Positions 48,447-62,075 of a stretch of 64,000 bases of DNA are shown piece after piece. The stretch lies in NCBI GenBank assembly GCA_038098605.1, contig JAZDUA010000008.1, positions 2,178,001 through 2,242,000 of the forward strand, in the 5' to 3' direction. Made by a program: the position numbers and the translations under genes. The stretch's first letter is position 1, and the number at the start of each line of letters is the position of its first letter. This DNA is from Gryllus longicercus. Taxonomy: Eukaryota; Arthropoda; Insecta; Orthoptera; Gryllidae. The notes below the pieces were generated by a model that was given only the letters and a program-made list of their open reading frames with translations, was not told where the DNA came from and ran no database searches.

Positions 48447-49040
48447 GAATTATTTTTTAAACAAAATGTGTACGTATGTGTGTGTATGTGAAATATTTTA
48501 ATTTGAAATATTCAGTTTACAAGGTTATGTTTATTTATATTGGTTTTGTTTTTTATTGTCAGAGTTAAGTATTTTAATACTATTTGGAAGCTCCAAGTGC
48601 ATTGGTCATGCTTAGGGATCCAGCATTAATAGTGCTCACTACGGTATGTTTTTCATTAATCTCACACGAACGCGGCAGCGGGACGTAGTGGTCTACTCAC
48701 CCTACGTGGCGAGGTTTCTAGGCGTAAGAAATACTGCAATACTCTTAATGTAGTCGACTGACAATAATTATTTCGATATTTGTGATCATGGACCATATTC
48801 GCATGAGTCGTAGTTTTGCTGCAATCACCCATTTGTTTCGGTTGAGAAGTACACATAAGTGGTTAACATGAATTAGAATCTCATACGCATCAGATATACA
48901 CGATTGTCAAATGTTAGTATTTATACTACTGATACTATGTTGAAAGAGCTAGTGTGTGGTGAATTCATGTGAGCACGTGCAACTTCGCTCGGAAATCCGA
49001 GCTCCTTGTGCTTGTATTATTTGTTGTATACTATACATTA

Positions 49041-50082
49041 CGTAATTATATACACACTCACAGGTTATGCCAGGTAACTTTATCTCCAGCTTTAACTTTT
49101 GAATAGTTAAAGTTATGGCAATGGAGTTTTCACAGAAATGCATGAGGGAATGGGGCTAATTGGTAAGTGTATTCATTTCCATTTTATCATTTGTACTTGA
49201 CGAGGTATTTGAGGTAACTTTGTTTTTTCAAATGGAACGATACATATTTTTTCAGTTTATCATGACCATTAGATAAGCGTTTTTGAGTAATTTTGATTTT
49301 TTTGCAACTAGTGTTTAACGGATATTTTGAATGTAACAGTCCGCCACACAAGGTCACGCAGCGCTTCACCAGAAAATGCGCGCTCGGGGAAGGGAAGGGA
49401 TGGGATCTTAGCATTTGAAGATACGTAACGTATTCCAAATATTCTCAAAACTGTTGCAGTGTCGTTAGTATCAAGATCTCATTAATATCCTGAGGTACGA
49501 CACCCCTTTAAATGAAGCTGAAATAACAATCTTATTTCAATACATAATACTTATGACAAATCCGTATTTTCAATCCTTAAGTAATTAAAAAAATATGAAA
49601 ACGCGAAAAGATGGAAAGCAGAGTTCAGAAAAAAAACCTGCAACAGTTTTGTGAATATTTGGAATGAGTTTCGTTCCTTCAAATACTAAGATCCCTTCCC
49701 TTGCCCGAACGTGCGCTAGCAGGGGGGAGCGCTGCGTAACCTTGTGTGGAGGACTTTTACATTCAAGATATTCGTTATACATTAGTCACAAAAAATCAAA
49801 ATTACTCAAAAAATGCTTATCTAACATATGGTAATGTGTATATCATTGGATTTGTCTTTTTACGCTCGTTACGATAGACCTAAAATATGTATAGTTCTAT
49901 TTGAAAAAAAACAACAAAGTTACCTCAGATCTCATAAAATACAAGTGGTAAAATAGAAACGAATACACTCCTCAATTAGCCCCATTCTTTCATGCACTTC
50001 CATGAAATCTGCATTGCAATAACTTTAACCGTTCAAAAGTTAAAGGAGGTGCTAAAGTTACGTGACTCACTCTGTAATTATG
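49041..50082. mobile_element. 1-kb foldback element (inverted arms of about 420-445 bp)
   Basis: The arm 49,041-49,459 is the approximate reverse complement of 49,638-50,082 along its whole length. Paired blocks include TTAACTTTTGAATAGTTAAA / TTAACTTTTGAACGGTTAAA, ATGGGGCTAATTG on both, and CAAATATTCTCAAAACTGTT / CAAATATTCACAAAACTGTT. The 178-bp middle is unrelated. Divergence is moderate, around one base in five by eye. It is either one foldback transposon or two MITE copies in opposite orientation. Confidence 0.65.
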
Positions 50083-52467
50083 CGCGGAAGCCTGTTTCGT
50101 ATTTTTATGTACTGTACTTTTTCATATTCTGTAATCTAATGAGGCCGTGTATGTTGAAACTTTTGCGAGTGATCAGTAGTGACCCTTCATGGAATGACTG
50201 GCATCGCCATCTTTAAATGTAGTGCGTAAGTGTCGCACGTTTGTTTATCAAAACGTATCTGTGATAGAGGGCGCTTAAAGCATGTATATACATTTTTTTC
50301 AATGAAGCATTAATTATTATATTTAGAAAAGTTTATTATTATTTATCCTTCTCTTTGCCCCCGAGAGAAAAAATACAAGTTTTCCTTTTTTGGAACTTGA
50401 AATATTCCACATTATTGTTACCCACACGTAAGACTAGTATATATTATATTTTGAGGGAAAACAAGTAGTGGTTTTACACACTGGCACAGACTTATTCGTA
50501 TAATTTCGTTACCTGTTCTCTTGAATCGGGGCTAGGGCGTATGGTTTCGCCTCACCCTCTTCTCAGCTGCTATCTATCGGTTCCTAAAGGAACCACCAGG
50601 TCGTCTCGCGGACCTTATCACTCCAATGAAGACATTGCCAATAATGAGCACCTTGACGCACACGGAATATCGCGTAGCTCCCTAAGATCTATCTAGACAC
50701 TGTACATTTACATTTCTTCCCATAGTAGCCCTCTGCCCCATCACTTGATTGGTGCTTGTACCACCCTTCTCGTATCCAGTTCCTCAAATACATACAGTTT
50801 ACTGTTACGCCAAGAGATTATTCTTTCTTTTATTCTGCGTATGTTACTCCGTATTTATGAGAAAGTAAAACATGCGTTTTTGAGAAATTTCATTTATGTA
50901 TTTTTTAATTGCTTCGATTTCATTGAAACTTTCCTGAACACTCATATGTTGAAAAATTGTGTTTCATTTAGATGATTCGTCATTAAAAGTCACGCCATTT
51001 AAAGATGTAATTTTCAAGAATATAAGAGATCAGAAAAAAGTGTATCTTTTGTAATTGAAGCTTATGTAATTTCCAAAAATTCAGAGGTGTTTAACTGGGC
51101 CTGCACCATGTTTACGAGCATACTTTGCTCTATTCTAGCAAACGTTTTCCGAGAATATTGAGCCGTTTTTATATAAATTTTGAAAATTCGTTGGGGCTTC
51201 AAGTGAAGTATCGGCAAAATCAAAATACGAATTTCAAATTTGCGGCCCTTTGTCGAGCTACATCATTTGGTGAATATTAATTTTGGGGGAAATCCTAGTT
51301 TGGTTTAGGTGCTAGCCAGTGTTGTTAGTCAATGGAAAGATAGAAGTTATGTACATTTCGATATCGGCTCCTCCTTCAGAAAGGGCATTGAAATTAAAAT
51401 CTTGACATTGATTTTTTTGCAGCTGAAATGTCTATATACTTCAAATATATCCGCCCTGTGTGATTACTGTGTGCACGTAGAAAGAAATGCCTTTTAAGAA
51501 ACACACAAACTTTTAATTAAAAATTCGTAATTTACTCCTTTGGGTAAGGGGACACACTTATGTCACTAACAATGGCAAATTAACAAATTGTTCAATTTGC
51601 TTCATCTGCCACACTCTTCGTATCTCTCCTTCCATCGCACTTAAAGATCCATGAAATTGTTTCTGAACATGTAAAATATTGTTAATTTTAAAACTAATGT
51701 ATGTTAATTGAACTTTAGTGATTCTCTTATCACAGCACTAACCCTTTTCAAAGTTTTAAAACGATTCGAACTATGCACTTGAAATTCAGAGAGTAAGTAA
51801 ATATTAAACTACCATGCCAAATACTCGTATAGAATACTATATTGTTCTTTCCATATTCCACACTCTATTCACTACTTTGAATGTCTAAAAACTATGATAT
51901 TGTTGAAATAAACACATAGTTTATGCGGAATTCGTAATTTCCATAATAATCTATTTCTAGTTATTTCACCTGTCAATTCATAAGCACGCGAAGTCACAAA
52001 GCTTCACATTTTCCGAAATTTTTACAAACTTACACACCATGAAAGACATTTAAAAAAATACATTTGTAAAGTATTTGATAAATCAAAAGAATACGTAAAA
52101 TGGCATTTCAAATATACAGTGCATTTCCTTGTGTCCATACAAGAAGTTGAAAGGAAAAAATTGTGCCCGTTTTCGACGGATTTACTACCGCAAGCAATCA
52201 AAGATTTGTTTTTACTTTCTCTCTACGGAGCTCAGAGAGAGTTATGTAATACTGCGCGAAAAAACGGCGAATTTTCGACACGAAAACTCTTTTATTACAG
52301 GGCCCTGGTAACACAAATTGAATAAATCCAATTGCTAAATTAGAAAGAAAAAAATTCTAACCATGGTGTAGCCAGAATATGTTTTATGGGCCCTTGATAC
52401 AAAAAAATTGTGGTTAGGAAGAAGAGCGGGCCTCATGGCCCAAGTCTTGCAACATAGTCACTATTAA

Positions 52468-52517
<50 letters not shown>
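52468..52517. repeat. (ATT)n microsatellite
   Basis: About 16 perfect ATT units just upstream of dispersed repeat R1 copy 2. Confidence 0.95.
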
Positions 52518-52518
<1 letters not shown>

Positions 52519-52529
52519 AAATCGAATGA

Positions 52530-52680
52530 TGGCAAAACATCTGTCTGCCTGTGAACAACGGTAGCGGCTAAACCGTTCAGCCGATTATCTCTAAAACTGA
52601 TATTCTGCATTCGATCTGGCTGATGTCACGGCCCCTTGAATTGAAATAGATATTTTAAAGTTGGAGAGTACTTTAAAAGA
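52530..52680 (+). repeat. dispersed repeat family R1, copy 2
   Basis: Starts CATCTGTCTGCCTGTGAAC and then follows the motif order of 21,425-21,620. It directly follows an (ATT)n tract. Confidence 0.45.
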
Positions 52681-55179
52681 ATCCCAATGAACATTTTCCA
52701 AATTAAAAAAAAATGCTCTATCGTTTTTGATTACATTTTGTTGAATAGTGTGAAAGTTTTTTAAGAGAATGGTACAAGTCTCATGTTCGATAAAAACTCT
52801 TGAGTTTTCGAAAGTTGCAAAAGTACACAATATTTTCATAGTCTTCCTGCAACTAAAATATTAAAGAGATTTTTCGCTAAATGATATCTGTTCCTTAACG
52901 ATAGGTTTTGAAATAAGATCACACAATTTTTCGAAAATTACTATTCGCGTAGTTTTGCGTGAAAATAAGGGCAAGAAAGTACGTGCTGTTTTAGCCCCTG
53001 TGTTTTTTTCCCTTCCAAAATCGCAGGGCTTTGAGTCGGGTCCGATCTATTTGGGAATATTAGATATGGCAAACATTCTACGAATAGTTCAGGCGGTGAT
53101 GTTGTTTACGGACGAATGTTTTGAAAAAATGTATGATATTCTGTGATCTTAATGCAAAATAAAATGTGCACAAGTAGATCATCTATTTATTTATACACGC
53201 CCTCTTTCTTCTCTCTGAACATTGTTGTGACACTTTTGCTTGCACATTTTAGGACTAAAACTTCTCAGCCCTAATTATGTATTGTTACCATTACGAATAA
53301 TATGAAAGACTATGTGCTTTTTTAGTGTGCCGTACGTTGATCCAATAATTTCCCAGTTCTTCCAGACCCTTACATTTACGACTTGAAACTGTCATGTGAC
53401 CTAGGTTGGCGCAACGTCTCGTGTTATCAAAGAATAAGTCTCTGACTAGCGATACCTCTTTGTTATGTAAGGATTTAAGAAGTGGGTGTTCTTAGACCAT
53501 CTATTTTGTCTTTTCAGCGAACAGCAGACTCGCGTCTTGTAGAAAACTGTAGATTACAAGTGCGTAAGATACCTAGAAAATATTACTTGAACTATTGAGC
53601 GATATCCGTAACGTTCCTATTTAATAAGCTTCTTTGTAAATCTGCATTGTTTAGGGCTGTCTGAATTTCCTAGCGGAGTATGTTAGGAAAACAAACAGAC
53701 GCTAACCGTTTTCACATAAAAAACGAAATTAATGAGCAAATATACCCTATTTACCGTTAAGGGAGAAAGGCAAGAAGTTGTGTGCTCTCCTAAATGGGGA
53801 GAAGCGATTACAAGCGGAGTTTCGGGAGTCACGATCCACCAATTAACGAACTTGTACTTCGGCAAGAGTTTTTTTTCTTGCGCACCTACCAGACATTGCC
53901 GATGTTTTGTGTATAGATACTGACACACACATACACTGATAACATTCTATTTTCGTCCCGAAATTTTTTCAAGTCAATTAAAGTATTAAATAAGTAGTAG
54001 TTGTGAAATAGACGTGAGATTTGATAGACCTAAGATTCTTTTCTCAGAGCAGAATTAAAATACGCAACTAAAATTAAATGTCGATTGGAAGGAAAAAAGA
54101 AAACAACCAAAACCAACAACAACAACAGATTCTCTGTTGATCATTGCAGCTAGTGCACATTGGAAAAAAAGTTGCAATAGAGTACAAAACTGTCCGTTTT
54201 AAAATGTAGCCTGTATAATGCGTATTCTGTATAAATTTGCATTTAGAAATAATTCTCGAAGAAGAAAGCGAATAGAAGAAATCGCTTCTGAATGTGGTCA
54301 TTTTCGCGTTTTGTAATAGGTAATTTTATGAAAATTTAAGGGTAAATGTAAATGATTGGTGTCTTGCCGTGCACGTATGAATGTGCTTTGAGCGTTCTCA
54401 CTTTTCCATATATATACATGTGGAAGCGTCGATATTATCAACCAAGGGCAGATCTGGTTTCGAATAGCCGCACCATTGCTTTGGTACTAATACATTGCAA
54501 TCTTGTTTGGACTGACCATATTTATTGTCCATTTTAGGAGGAAACATCTGTATTGTGAAGATCAAGTAATATTTAGGGGGGAAAGAGTGGGTTCACAAAC
54601 ATGAATCACCGCCCTCCCACTTCGAAACATCCATGTTGAAGCGAGTGATAATAATAGTGTGTTAGAATTAACGAGAGTCGTGCTACCCAGACTTCTGCGG
54701 TTTGTTGGTATAACTGTCAATCAAAATTTGGACAAAAGCCAATCGGGTAAATTAACTAAATGAAGATACGCATGTAAGTGGATAATTGTGTTAAATAAGG
54801 AAAAAGACTACACTTAATTTGTACGAATAAAATTTAAAAGCCTGGTTAGCAAAAAATTCCGTAATAATGGAGGTCGAAGCAAGATTTGGAATAACGTGAT
54901 GAAACCGGTAGGCAAACAACTTCTTGTAAACTCTCGTATTGGGGACGAGCCTTTAAATATGATGTTTGGCTGACGTTTTGCATTCACCCTGCCCAACCAC
55001 TTCTCGGCCAAACTGTGTGACAAAATGTAGGCAAGGACTCCCAGCGCGCGTGTTGCTCATCTGCGAACCCAAAATTCGTGTCGGCATTAAGAGTTTCCGA
55101 TTCGGATAATGTTTTGAAGGGTATTAAGGACAAATAATAGTAAGATCGGAGACGTCTGATAGAAATTGACACGCCTCTG

Positions 55180-55480
55180 CGTTGGTTCTGGCGAGGGCTG
55201 CCGAACACACGGGTGCGGGCGCGTCGCGACGAGCGTGGGAGCTAGCTGCGGGAGAACGTTTGCTGCCGCCGTCGGGCGAACTTCCCGAGTTGTACGCAAT
55301 TGCACTCGATTAAAGCTCGCGCTCTCGGGGCCGTCGATTTTGTTGCCGCGCGGCGCGCCCGCGTAATTATTCATCTTGTTGCCTGTTGCGCCGACACGCT
55401 ACGCCATGCGTCTGGTGCGCTGTGTCGTCGTGCGCTTTTGCGCGGCCTAGCTTCTCTCTAGGAGATTTGTTGTTTCGTGC
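55180..55480. promoter_or_regulatory. CpG-rich patch in the dlg1-like intron
   Basis: High density of CG words (CGCGTCGCGACGAGCG, GCCGCCGTCGGGCGAAC, GCCGCGCGGCGCGCCCGCG). Open frames on both strands are compositional. It could be an alternative promoter or first exon, or a CpG-rich repeat. Confidence 0.35.
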
Positions 55481-56445
55481 GTGTGTGAGCTGATTCGATC
55501 GGTTTCTATCGATATGGCTGTGGACATATGTCCTGAGGCCGCGACTTGTTATAGTGCGAGGATTATTGTAGAGTCTCAATTTTATTAGATGGAGAGTAAA
55601 AGTTGGGGGAAAAGGGGAAAAATCTTTGTTGGGCAGAAAAACATTGAATAATGGATATGCTTTTTTCTTCTCGGTAACTTCGTTTCACAATCGTAAGCAT
55701 ATTAGTCTTCCATGGTCAAGGACCAGTAAAACCGTAAACAGCTTCACCTTTTTTTGGTGTCATCACGCAAATCGGAATGATCTCCGGACGAAAAATAAAA
55801 TCATTTTATTTTAAGTTAGCGGTGAAAATTGTAATTGATATTTAAAAAAGAAACCCACATAAAATATTGTTCACTTGAAATAAAATTTGATGTATCGAGT
55901 TAGTGAACGATATTTTCTCGTATTCAAATTACAATGATTTATTTTATAAAAGAGACATTGTGATGGGCAACCAATTGTAAAAAAAAATATTAATTATACT
56001 TCAAAATAATATAACTTACATTAAATGTATCACAATCACTGATCCTGGAATACTGAATACTTCAGTGTGCAAATATCTCTACGTTTAAATCGGTTTGCCT
56101 GTTGACTGACCCTATAATGATGACTTCATTGTACTGGTGCACGACTGCTGATGATTCGTGCAGTGAACTGAAAGGCCTTTGTGTAGGTTCAGATTCTCTG
56201 TATGGAACTGTATAACTCGTGCCGTTCACTGCACCTTTTATCTCTCACAGTTTCCTGTGGCCAAGAGACTTATGGTATCCACTAGTGTTCGAAAATGTTC
56301 GAAGTTGTATAAGTCATTTCTCGTATTGGATGGAAAGACGTCTGAAATGTGTTCATGCATGATTTGGTAATATCTGAAGTAAGTAGATATCTTTCTATTT
56401 CGAATTGTTTTTATTTTTTTATTTTTGGACATTACAATAAATTTT

Positions 56446-56526
56446 GGTCATTGGAATATATCCTAGTCTGATCGTATAGATTTCGTCATTGGAATATATC
56501 CTAGTTTGATCGTATAGATTTATTTG
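56446..56526. repeat. 41-bp tandem duplication
   Basis: TCATTGGAATATATCCTAGT followed by (C/T)TGATCGTATAGATTT is present twice, with one or two differences. Confidence 0.85.
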
Positions 56527-58599
56527 TTATGTATTTAAATGATGAAAACTTACCCTACTATTTTCTATTTTTACCCTATTTTCTACAATACCTCCTTCTA
56601 TTTTCTTTTTTTAAATCTTGGAGGTATGATTTTTTTCAGTTTACAAAGGTCGTGCTTTAGGTACGAAACAAGGCATCAAACAAAGTACAATCCTTAATCA
56701 AGCAAGTGCAAATGAGAACACACGGTGTCGAATGTTCGTTTTAATTATGAGAGGGTTGCAAGTGTTCTACTGGTAATAATGAAAAAATATTGAAGTTACC
56801 GTTCTGGTTTCAGAAGTTGTATTGTATGCATACGATTACAATTGGTGGATTAGTTTTATGTTGGCAAATATATCGTAGAACCCTGCATTATTTGTATTCC
56901 ACAGTACCTATCACTCACCTAAAATCTCTTTTCTCTGCTAAAAGCGATGCATCATTTGTTGGGGTGCTCCGGCTAGTTTGTTTTTCGAATGTGCTGGACA
57001 AAATATTTTCAAACTTGTGTGCATTTTGTGCGTACGATCAACATATTAATTATGTAGATTAAATTCATTGTGCACATTCCCATTGACCACCTGTTAGTGC
57101 TTTGTTTTATTTTGTCGTGTTAAATTGCCCCGTTGCCGGCCGTATTTTTGGTTCCTTCATGGAAGTGACGTGGGTAATGTTATTTTGTACGAGTTCTATA
57201 TTCTATTATTTTTTGTCTAAATTATGTGAAAGCAGCTAATATTTTCAAATAAGTGTTAGTGTAGTGATTTAAAAGGCCAATATTGATGAACAGAGTAATT
57301 AAGAAAATATCTATCTTCAGTAATAAGAATGTGGAACAGGTTCGAGGAAATGATTAACTCCTATAACTTTCGATTATTCAGAAGTGTTAATGAAAACTGA
57401 TCTTCAATGGAATTTACAAATGTTTGTGTATGTGTGGATGGTCTTATATTCCAACTTTTATTAGTGCAATATACATTGTGGAGAAAATCCTGCTTACAGT
57501 TGGGGTGGCGAAGTTCTTTAGAATAGGTATACATTTTTGAAACACTTTTTCTTTATCAGGGTCTCAGAAAACGTGTATTAGTGACAAAATCAGAACATCT
57601 AACTTTTATCTTGCATTACTTTTCTTATATTACTTTCTCAATACCACGTAAAGAGAAAAGTAAGCAATAAATTACAAACACATTCTAATTTATCTAATTG
57701 TACATATCCACAACATAGACCAGTAATGGTTTGTAGATGCAAATTATTAATCTTTTAAAAAACTTCTATTTGTGATTTTATTAGCGGAATACATGCCCTG
57801 GGGAGGGTATACCTTGCCTAACCAACAACTTACACTACAGTGATGTATAATTGGTATTCAAGTGGAACTCATTAATCCCAAAACAGTGGTTTGAAATCAA
57901 TGAAACTGAAGAGGATTTTGATAAATTTGTCTGTTCATTATATTTTGCTAATTAGGATATCAAAACTGTTTAGTTTTACTCACACTTTAATATGTAACTG
58001 CTTTTAAGAAACAAAAACAAGGTGCGAAAGTGGGTGTTACCTGCGGATTTTCACTGTTTTCAGACATGGAAAAGCTAGTGAATTGGATTATTTAGTATAC
58101 CATAACACCAAGTCTTGAACAATTTTTCTAACGAAAATAATATAAAAAATATGATGTAAATAACTAAAAAATTAAAAAAACTGTCTTCGTAAGGTTCACT
58201 TTTATAACTATGGTATTTCTCAGTGTCAGGTCATGTTTTAGGAATCTAGGGAAAATATTTAGTAGATAACTACACAACTATCTGATTTTTCGTTTTTTTA
58301 AATACAATTTTATTGTGTGATGTCAATTTTAGCTTGCTATAATATTTAAATTGACATTCTGAAGAAGTTGCCACAGATTATTCAATCTACTTTCGCGATT
58401 GGGTGCATTTTTGCAACAACAAAAAATATCGTGAACAACAGAACTTTGATCAGGCGCTTATCAGGTCAACGGAAGCCATTCCCTTCCCCAAATGCTCGCC
58501 GACAGGCTTGTTGTCCTGATTGAAGGTAATAAATTGCGAAGATCAAACATAGTAATTCCGTTTTGACTTGAAAATAGAATCGAACGTTTAGTCTCTTTT

Positions 58600-58900
58600 G
58601 TGCTAAAAAAGCGTGGGCGAGCGCCAAGCGTACGCCGAGCTTTGTGAAGTCCGCTAGTCTGGCGTGTATTAATAGTGCACCTCGAGCCAACGCCAGACCA
58701 TATCGAGGAAATGAAAAGCGCGCGTCACTTCGCGGTCGGTGTCGTACCGAGTTGGAATCAATATTCGCTCCTCTGCGAACGACGTCTGTTGTCTGGCCTG
58801 CTCGCTGGCTCACGCCTGTGAAAACGCTCTTTCATTTCGCACTCTCGCCCCCCTGTCTTGCTTTGCAAAACATGAAGTCCTTCCTGCCCCCCCCCCCCTT
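58600..58900. promoter_or_regulatory. CpG-rich patch with 11-14-bp C-run
   Basis: A GC-rich block with many CG and TCG words ends in a C-run near 58,887. Open frames on both strands overlap it but carry no recognisable domain. Confidence 0.3.
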
Positions 58901-59703
58901 CCTCTCACGTTTGTACGCATCTCAGGCAAGATTTGACTACCCACAAAGAAAGGCATCGTTACATTCGAGTATGAGATACTTTGATTGACGGCGGCATTGT
59001 GATGTTCGGAGCCTGTTGTTCGCTAGACGGTGACGACTTTCTGCTCTTTTCATTCATGAATTTGGTTGCGCTGTAGAGCTTATTGTGCTTATTTTATCGG
59101 AGAGTGATAAACTTAATACGTCAAAACAACGACGTGTCTTCTTTTCGTAGTTCCTTTCTGCTCTAAGGATATGTATGCATGAGTTGCAAGGATCTAGGAG
59201 GAAGTGACCACTTGTAAACAACCGTATTTCCATGTCTGCCGTCGGAAAACTTAAAAAATGAACTAGTGATAATTAATATTTAAGTTGATTTGAAAGGAAA
59301 CGACTTCCCATTATTTTTGTAATAAATATTTGAAGTTTTCGTCGTTTCCTTATATGAAATATACAATATTCCTGATGGGCTATTTAATTCATTCATATTT
59401 GTGTTGGTATTCTCGAAAAAAACAAAAACATTTTATTTAGTGCCATTAAGTATGTTTTCAAAATACATTGAGTTTTTCTTGTGTCCCTCCTGAATATTTT
59501 AAAATCGTTCATGCCTTTACACACATCAGTTTCGCCCTCGAAGCAGCTTCGTGCAGAGTGCATGAATAGGTGACAGAGCTCTGGGATTGCGAAAGAGCCG
59601 CTGGGTGCCCGAGCTTCGTACATTAGCTCTGGCGGTGGACGGAAGGTCAACTACGAGGGCAACGAGAACGACCTCCGCGCTCCCAGGCAGCAGTGCGCCG
59701 CTA

Positions 59704-60480
59704 GAATCTCACGCGCAAAGGCGGGCCCGCTACGCTGACTCGGTATGGAGGCAAAATTCACGCGCTATTGGAATTAGCGTGCGAGTCATTCCATATTCAT
59801 CTCCACCAGGCATGTCAAATCGCGCGCGCACGAGCTACTTGCCCGCCTGGGAAGTCCGGCGCTCCTGCTTGCACGGGCGAATTCCCCTGACTCCGCTCTT
59901 ATTTCCTCTCCAAATCCAGAAAGGAGCGTACGGGCTCAAAGTAAAGCGGCGTGAGGTGGGGAAATAGTGGTTTCATTCGACAACGTGTTTGCCAGATTTG
60001 CTGTATCAAACATCCGACATTTTAATTATGTTTATATTATTTATTACTATTTCATATTCATTATCTTTTTAAATTCTGCTCGTGAATCTCACGCAGCAAA
60101 AGCGGGTCCGCTGCGCAGTCTTGATATTGAGACAAAATGCACGAGCTGTTAGAATTAAGTTGCGAGTTATTCCAACTTGTTCATCTCCAGCAGGCATGTC
60201 AAACCGCGCCTGCACGAGCTACTTGTCCGCCTGGGAACTCTGGCTTTCCTCCGTGCACAGGCAAATTCCACCGACTCCGCTCTTATTTCCACTCCAAATC
60301 CAGAAAGGAGTGTACAGGCTCAAACTGAAGCGGCGCGAAGCGGGGAAATAGTAGCTTCATTCGAAAACATGTTTGCCATATTTGTTCCATCAAACAACCG
60401 AGACTTCAATCACGTTTATATTATTTACTATTTATTGCTATTTTATAATGTTCACATTCTTTTTAAATTGTCTTGCATAA
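59704..60480 (+). repeat. 380-bp tandem duplication, GC-rich
   Basis: Two copies, 59,704-60,083 and 60,084 to about 60,480, both begin GAATCTCACGC and share TCATCTCCA(C/G)CAGGCATG, ACTCCGCTCTTATTTCC, TCCAAATCCAGAAAGGAG and GGGGAAATAGT. Identity is roughly 80%. The AGGCATGTCAAACCGCGCC segment resembles hAT-type MITE ends. Each copy holds a corresponding open frame ending KRREVGK or KRREAGK; I do not consider these genes. Confidence 0.65.
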
Positions 60481-60664
60481 ACATTTTTGGCCTAGAGGCT
60501 GGCCTGGGTTCCTTTTTGTGTTAAGTTATTTGTTGTGTATTGCAATAATGTGAAACGAATTAACAAGCCTCCGCAAGTGAGCAATTCTTACTTACAGCTC
60601 TTTTAACAGAATATTTGTATGTTAAATCCCTTTTCATGAACGTAATTCGATTCAAACATATTGA

Positions 60665-60804
60665 CACTTGAAGGTCACGAGCTGGAAGGAGAGGGGGACA
60701 TTGACATCCAAACAGGAGTTCCAAAACTAAAAATTCAAGTTGTCACAACTCTCCCATTTGGGTAACAGTGTATGCCTCTCCTTCCAGCTCGTGACCTTGT
60801 AGTG
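60665..60804. repeat. 140-bp inverted repeat (hairpin)
   Basis: The arms 60,665-60,692 and 60,777-60,804 match at 25 of 28 positions (core AGGTCACGAGCTGGAAGGAG), and pairing continues imperfectly inwards. It may be a MITE remnant or a transcribed hairpin. Confidence 0.6.
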
Positions 60805-61124
60805 CTTCCAAGTTTTAATCCGAGTTTAAGAAGTTAATAGAATTATCGCCTTTTAAATAAACACGATTACAAAATCAAGATTTTTCGATTTCATTTCCCT
60901 CCCTCAGTTGACAGTTGATTTGATATCTGGCTGATGTATTATTATATGTTGATGGATTCTTTATTTCCTTTAGAAAAAGGAAATAATTAATGTAGTAGCT
61001 AATTTGGGGCAATAACTGCCCACTGACTTCTTCAAAAGACTGCCATGGGCCAGTGATGTACCGCCACTCCAGGGCAATTTGTACAACCCTTACTTTTAAA
61101 TCAATCGCTGATCGTTACAAGGTG

Positions 61125-61260
61125 GTTATGAAGTTAGTCTGAAGAAGAGATCTGCGTGGATAACAGAAGGTCCCGGGCTCTGATTCCGGTGGGATAAAAT
61201 ATTTGCACTACGTATCAGTCCATCTCAGCATGTGGGACATCAACATTGTCCCACTACAGT
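61125..61260 (+). repeat. possible second tRNA-derived SINE type
   Basis: TTAGTCTGAAGAAGAG followed after 35 bp by GGGCTCTGATTCCGG, which resembles pol III A and B boxes. A non-tRNA body follows. There is no second copy in the window to confirm it. Confidence 0.3.
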
Positions 61261-61775
61261 GGCATTAATTGTTTCTAAATACAAACCGCACCTGATACAG
61301 TTGCTAAGCCTACAATGCAATGTGCGAGTGCCCTTTCGTTTATCTTCACCCTTCCTGTCTGTTGAAACGAATTTGAACAGCTCGAAGCACCGTAGCGTTT
61401 TTCTTACACTGCTGAACTATTCTTCACTTTTATATCCTATTCGCCTAAACACACGTGTTTTTTTCCCTCGTATTCATGATGTTCTTGTTAGATCAGATTT
61501 CACTGTTTTTTTTTTTTTAAATTTCCAGTCCTTGTCGATGAAGTCTCTTAATTGGACAGGACTGCAATGGTGCGCTAAAGCAAATTCCTCAGTTTTACAG
61601 CTTCCTCATTCCTTCCATTCACTATCAGTGTTTAAAAAACAAGAGACTCGAGACTCTACCTGCAAACCGTTGATATTATAAGAATTCGCGGTACTGAGGC
61701 ATATTTTTCCCCTGCAAGTCTTACCGCTTGAATTCAGATCTGAGACTTCATTACCTCTGTCTCTGCAGCGATTCT

Positions 61776-62075
61776 GACAGGGGGGCCGCGCGCGCGATCT
61801 TTCCTCGTTCTATGTTGTCTCACTACAATTACATGCACTACACCAGTTCACATGTCGAAAGTTTTTGAGAGTGGGACGGTGCCCCACTGGGTGAAGATAC
61901 ATGGGGAGGGAATTCCCCCTCATGCCGACTTATAGGTCGGCGTCGAATCTCACTATCCATCGAAGGAGAACGCGGCCAGCTTCAGGCCTAAAAAACATTC
62001 CTTATATCTACGGGACCAATGACCATAGTAGTTGACATGCCCTGAAACATTAATTAATCAAACAAGCAATCTTGA
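61776..62075 (+). repeat. SINE family, copy E (3' half)
   Basis: Shares CATGCACTACAC, GGGACGGTGCCCCACTGG, GGTCGGCGTCGAATC and ACGGGACCAATGACCATAGT with copies A, B and D. The tail is ATTAATTAATCAAAC. The tRNA-like head is absent. Confidence 0.55.

Noticed and set aside
61125..61200. Functional tRNA gene
   Set aside because: The A and B box-like words are imperfect and no cloverleaf with acceptor stem could be drawn; SINE-like at best.
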